Positions 34,771 through 37,899 of a stretch of 37,899 bases of DNA are shown here, one piece after another. Source of the DNA: Nemertoderma westbladi (Eukaryota > Xenacoelomorpha > Nemertodermatida > Nemertodermatidae); NCBI GenBank assembly GCA_032718475.1, contig JAUCBJ010000560.1:1-37899 (forward strand), in the 5' to 3' direction. Position numbers and translations under genes: made by a program. Every line of letters starts with the position of its first letter. The stretch's first letter is position 1. Below the pieces are notes generated by a model, which saw nothing but the letters and a program-made list of their open reading frames with translations, searched no databases and was not told where the DNA came from.

Positions 34771-35093
34771 CTTAATAAATTCAATGAGACACCTCCAATG
34801 TTATATAGTGTCTGGTTGGAGATGGGTGCATTGTACTTGATACAATGAATCCGGCGTAGCATTCTTGTGAATGTGCCATCCAGAGATTTGGTGTCCTCAG
34901 CAGTTAGAGCCCAGCATGGACTCCCATAGAGGAGTACTGGAACTACTGCTGCTCTAAATAATATCTACTGCTGCTTAATTTTCCGATGAATTCGGTCTGA
35001 CTTCCAAATCCTGGAAAGCCTATTCAATGCAGACCATGCCTTTCCCTTGCTGACTTCCTGTACATACGCCCCTGGCTCGGCTGAACTCAATAG
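34771..35093 (-). pseudogene. LINE reverse-transcriptase C-terminal remnant
   Basis: Read on the minus strand from 35093, the translation gives KAWSALNRLSRIWKSDRIH, KIKQQ, a TAG, then FRAAVVPVLLYG, CWALTAEDTKSLDGTF and RMLRRIHCI. This is the conserved post-RT region of LINE ORF2 proteins, where xxLLYGxxxW and LDxFxxRxLRxI are characteristic. The RT core and the tail are missing, and one in-frame stop is present, so this is an old fragment. It is not close in sequence to the LINE at 1970-11222, so a different lineage is likely. Confidence 0.8.
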
Positions 35094-35304
35094 GTAAACC
35101 GAACTACTGTAGATCTTGAATTATTGATTGAATTTATGGGAGGGATATATCGTAAAATTTATACCAAGTACAGTCCCAATCCCAATAAACATTAACTTGG
35201 TCGTTTTGGCGGCCAAAATCACCAAAAAAAATGTAGTGTATTCCTATGGGCTACTTGGTCGTTTTGGCGAAGCGATTTAACTCGAATCAGCTCAATCCAG
35301 ACAG

Positions 35305-35404
35305 GGTAAACGGACAGGTTGTATCCAGACAAGTTGTATCCAATTTCCTATTCTTAGCTTACAAAAGGACATTTTGTATCCCGATTTTCGGACATGTTGT
35401 ATCC
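35305..35404 (+). repeat. MULE left terminal inverted repeat and subterminal motifs
   Basis: The terminal repeat is about 35305-35346, with GTTGTATCC at two close positions. Looser copies (GGACATTTTGTATCC, GGACATGTTGTATCC) follow at about 35367-35404. Confidence 0.75.
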
Positions 35405-35724
35405 AACTTATTTACGTTGTAAATTAACTGTAATTCTATCCTATTGAATAATATAATTAACTAGGCGATCCATAATCATAATACTGTACATTATACGATT
35501 AATTAGCATTGTGTAATGGAGGTCAAACAAATGACACTGCATCATGAATATGTAGAGGAGGTCAAACAAATGACACTGCATCATGAATATCAACTGTAAA
35601 TCCATGTAGTAACAGTTTAATATTTTAGCGATCTCGATTGTATGTTCAATTTGTAAATTACATTTTAATTAATTAATTTTTAGTTATTGTACCAATACAT
35701 TCTTCCTTGTATCAAAAAAACTCC

Positions 35725-36237
35725 ATGGCCGTGTATCAAAAAACTATACACGATAATTCTAAACTTTGCCATGATGGCAAAATGTATTCCAAACGGAAAA
35801 CCAACAAGGATGGGTCTGAAATGTGGGTTTGTTCCAAACGACCCCACTGTATTGGTTCCGTAAAGACATTGACTCCACACTCAACCGAAGTCATTACTAG
35901 TAATCCCCATAACTGTATCGATTCTCCGATTGTGGAATTGTCAGCATTCCGACAGAGAATAGCGGACCAGGCCTCATCATCCCATACCAAACCCACCCAA
36001 ATCTATTGTTCCTCACTTCGGGATCTTGATTCAAAGTTGCACACCAGTTTGCCGCAACGTTCATCACTGCTGCGGCAGATACGTCGTGTAAGATCACGCC
36101 ACCTTCCCCCGGATCCGAAATCACTAAAGGAACTCTCATTCCATGGTGACTCCATCATAGATTTTATAACTTCAGATAATGGAGGAAAGTTCCTCCAATA
36201 TGACAATGGTGTCAATGCTGATGAGAGAATTGTATGA
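35725..36237 (+). CDS. FLYWCH-type zinc-finger protein of the MULE element (transposase core missing)
   Basis: The ATG at 35725 has good context (CTCCATGG) and opens 170 codons. A FLYWCH zinc finger occupies residues about 10-65: CHDGKMYSKRKTNKDGSEMW, then W-x-C, C five residues later, and H-x-C after 19 more, close to the WxC...C...HxH consensus. The following region (residues about 70-170) includes LPQRSSLLRQIRRVRSRHLP and LKELSF, a segment that in MULE proteins links FLYWCH to the catalytic domain. The frame stops right after NADERIV, where the transposase would continue. The product could still bind DNA, perhaps the terminal motifs, and might act as a repressor or be a relic. It is uninterrupted by stops. 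Confidence 0.8.
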   Translation: MAVYQKTIHDNSKLCHDGKMYSKRKTNKDGSEMWVCSKRPHCIGSVKTLTPHSTEVITSNPHNCIDSPIVELSAFRQRIADQASSSHTKPTQIYCSSLRDLDSKLHTSLPQRSSLLRQIRRVRSRHLPPDPKSLKELSFHGDSIIDFITSDNGGKFLQYDNGVNADERIV

Positions 36238-36437
36238 AATGGACAAGGACTTCAAATAACTCCGTGTAACATTTTGGCTAATAACTTTGTGTAACGTTTT
36301 AGTTTAGTTTTAGTAACAATGTTATCATGTATTATTATGTGTATTGTATATTATGTTTATTAACTACAGTATTAATGCAAATTATAAGAATAGTTTATAA
36401 TTCAACTGTGAAATTATTTAGCAATTTTTTTATGCCG

Positions 36438-36554
36438 GGATACAACTTGTCCTTTTTTTTGGAAGACAAGTTGTATCCAGTAAAATTGGATACAAGATGT
36501 CTGGATACAACTTGTCTGGATACAACTTGTCTGGAGACAACTTGTCCTGTAACC
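36438..36554 (-). repeat. MULE right terminal inverted repeat with iterated motif
   Basis: GGATACAACTTGTC or close variants occur at about 36438, 36487, 36502 and 36518, with GGAGACAACTTGTCC at about 36533. A reverse copy GACAAGTTGTATCC at 36465-36478 lets the 36438 copy form a hairpin. The terminal part pairs with 35305-35346. Confidence 0.8.
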
Positions 36555-36763
36555 CCAGACAGTCTGTCTCCTTGGCCATCCATTTGGTGGATCTGACTAA
36601 ATGTCGGCTCGCTTTCATTTTTATTATTGATAGATTGTTAACTTACCCGGCGCTAAGCCTTGCAGTACTGGAGTTCGCCCACTGAGGCATTGATAGAGTA
36701 CACAGTCTTATAAAATGAGTTGAATGGGGCTTCGTTAAAGGAGGAGTATGTATAATAATCTGA

Positions 36764-36955
36764 ACGTCCCGAAATTAACTTATGGACGTCCCGAAATTAA
36801 CTTATGGACGTCCCGAAATTAACTTATGGACGTCCCGAAATTAATTTATGGACGTCCCGAAATTAATCTATCAACCAATCAGATTCGTAATGAAATAACT
36901 AATTAATGGACGCCCATAAATTAATTCCGGGATGTTAATTTCGGAAATTAATTTC
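36764..36955. repeat. 22-bp tandem array facing an inverted copy
   Basis: About five copies of ACGTCCCGAAATTAACTTATGG occupy 36764-36872. Inverted, diverged copies lie at about 36905-36955 (ATAAATTAATTCCGGGATG and TTAATTTCGGAAATTAATTT). Together they could form a foldback structure; no target duplication was identified. Confidence 0.8.
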
Positions 36956-37017
36956 AATAATATTTTTTTTTAATAATAATTTTTTTAAATATTTTTTTAC
37001 AATATAATTCGCGGTCA

Positions 37018-37516
37018 CTGCGGGGTGACTACAAAACAAAGACTCAATTATAAAGACCTGCATAATCTTGTTACATGTGTTAACTTTCGTTAATTGTTTT
37101 GAATCCCCCGTCACGCCTCTGTAACTTGCTCCTTTACTAATCTGCTCCTTTAAATAGCAATGGTACATAACGCTCATTGTGACCTGTACAAAACAAAGAG
37201 GTAAAGTCGCGTTACGTCCCAAAGAGCGTTAGGTTCCAAAGAGCTTTAGGTCCCATTGCCAGAGAGCGTGAGGTCACATTGCCATGTAAAGGAGCAGGTT
37301 AGTAAAGAAGCAGGTTACAGAGGCGTGTTGGGGAACCAAAACAATAAACAATTATACAATACAATTATATTATCATTATTATAATCATTATAATTAATTA
37401 TTATTATTATATCAATTATACAATTATACAATAAACAGTTAACACATGTGTTTCGTATTTGTACAGGTCTTTATTATTTGGGTCGTTGGTGTTTCTTTTG
37501 TAGTCACCCGACACTG
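37018..37516. mobile_element. Foldback/MITE-like element with long imperfect inverted arms
   Basis: The left arm (about 37018-37175) and right arm (about 37260-37516) are complementary in several blocks. GGGTGACTAC, AAAGACCTG, ACATGTGTTAAC, AATTGTTTTG, ACGCCTCTGTAAC and TGCTCCTTTA on the left all have complements on the right, in reverse order. The right arm carries an extra AT-rich insertion at about 37345-37435. The centre (about 37200-37255) has repeated AAAGAGC(G/T)TTAGGT units. There is no coding frame, which fits a non-autonomous inverted-repeat element; the flanks are too divergent to define a target duplication. Confidence 0.75.
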
Positions 37517-37525
37517 TGGTGTTGC

Positions 37526-37899
37526 GTGGGGGCCACCAATCCACCCACACTCAACTCCCAACTTCCTGGACACTAGGAGGATACTGAGTGAAAGCGTCTG
37601 AAACTACTACAGGAACTCCATGACAGACTATGGGCTAGCGACTAGGGACTGGCGCCCTTGAACATGTAAACTGTAGTACCTACTGTACCACCTACCTTAA
37701 AGTGACCTGTGGCTGTGGGACCAGCCCATTATTAGTGAGGTCGGCATTTCCCTTTATCCTGCCGCTCTCTTTGTATTACAATAGCATACAGCTAACCAAT
37801 GGCAATGGTCTACCCCCAGTGCGGGAAAGACAAGCTGGCTACCATTGAAATGAATAGGGGAAGGATAATATGGTGTGTTCGTGTTCCCATCCTAATGTC
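37526..37899. other. Right-edge spacer, no gene seen
   Basis: No coding region, repeat array or RNA gene is recognisable. The composition is more balanced than in the preceding AT-rich stretch. Confidence 0.4.

Larger units (their letters stand above)
35305..36554 (+). mobile_element. Small MULE-type DNA transposon carrying a FLYWCH gene
   Basis: An 8-bp duplication CCAGACAG flanks the element (35297-35304 and 36555-36562). Ends GGTAAACGGACAGGTTGTATCC and the complement of GGAGACAACTTGTCCTGTAACC match with few differences. Both ends contain repeats of a GACAAGTTGTATCC motif, more on the right than on the left. At 1250 bp it encodes only a FLYWCH-domain protein; the MULE transposase core is absent, so it would need help in trans. 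MULEs typically make 8-10 bp duplications and commonly carry FLYWCH domains in animals. Confidence 0.85.

Overview
The window looks like intergenic or repeat-rich nuclear DNA of an invertebrate, probably marine. Evidence: spliceosomal intron borders, AT-rich spacers, no bacterial gene organisation, and several metazoan-type transposon families. Recurrent palindromes around TACCGGTA and TAGGCCTA run through unrelated parts of the window. I cannot name the species. There is no clearly intact host gene; almost everything readable is mobile DNA in different states of decay.

Layout. (1) 1-1969: a two-exon gene of a conserved uncharacterised family. Its intron is 1137-1649, and its second exon is cut off at a transposon junction. 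(2) 1970-11222: a long non-LTR retrotransposon. ORF1 begins in a roughly 2 kb in-frame Gly/Ser/Thr/Pro minisatellite, then carries a Ulp1/C48 (SUMO-protease-like) domain, a coiled coil and an RRM-like domain. ORF2 carries an apurinic-type endonuclease and a reverse transcriptase, and the 3' end is a hairpin plus an ATGAA-type tail. (3) 11229-31592: two 990-base terminal repeats (TG...CA) enclose a BEL/Pao retrotransposon. It has a 2.2 kb leader with an internal tandem duplication, gag, pol, and a degraded third coding region of unknown function. (4) A 4.66 kb P-type DNA transposon (202-bp inverted repeats, 8-bp duplication TACAGAAC, THAP-domain transposase on the minus strand) sits in gag. A 1.04 kb hAT-type non-autonomous element (8-bp duplication CACGGACA) sits inside that P element, giving three-level nesting. 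(5) 31593-37899: a 31-base G run, a broken coiled-coil coding region, a LINE remnant on the minus strand, a 1.25 kb MULE-type element encoding a FLYWCH zinc-finger protein but no transposase core (8-bp duplication CCAGACAG), a 22-bp tandem/inverted repeat and a 0.5 kb foldback element.

Most unusual observations: seven near-consensus 5' splice sites within 780 bases of the BEL/Pao ORF, all in the same codon phase; a LINE ORF1 combining a SUMO-protease-like domain with a frame-preserving minisatellite; a 110-base block in the BEL/Pao leader that is almost identical in its two tandem copies while flanks diverge; and the degraded third coding region between pol and the 3' LTR.

All calls come from reading the sequence and translations by eye. 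Family names rest on motifs, target-site duplications and terminal repeats; no database search was run.
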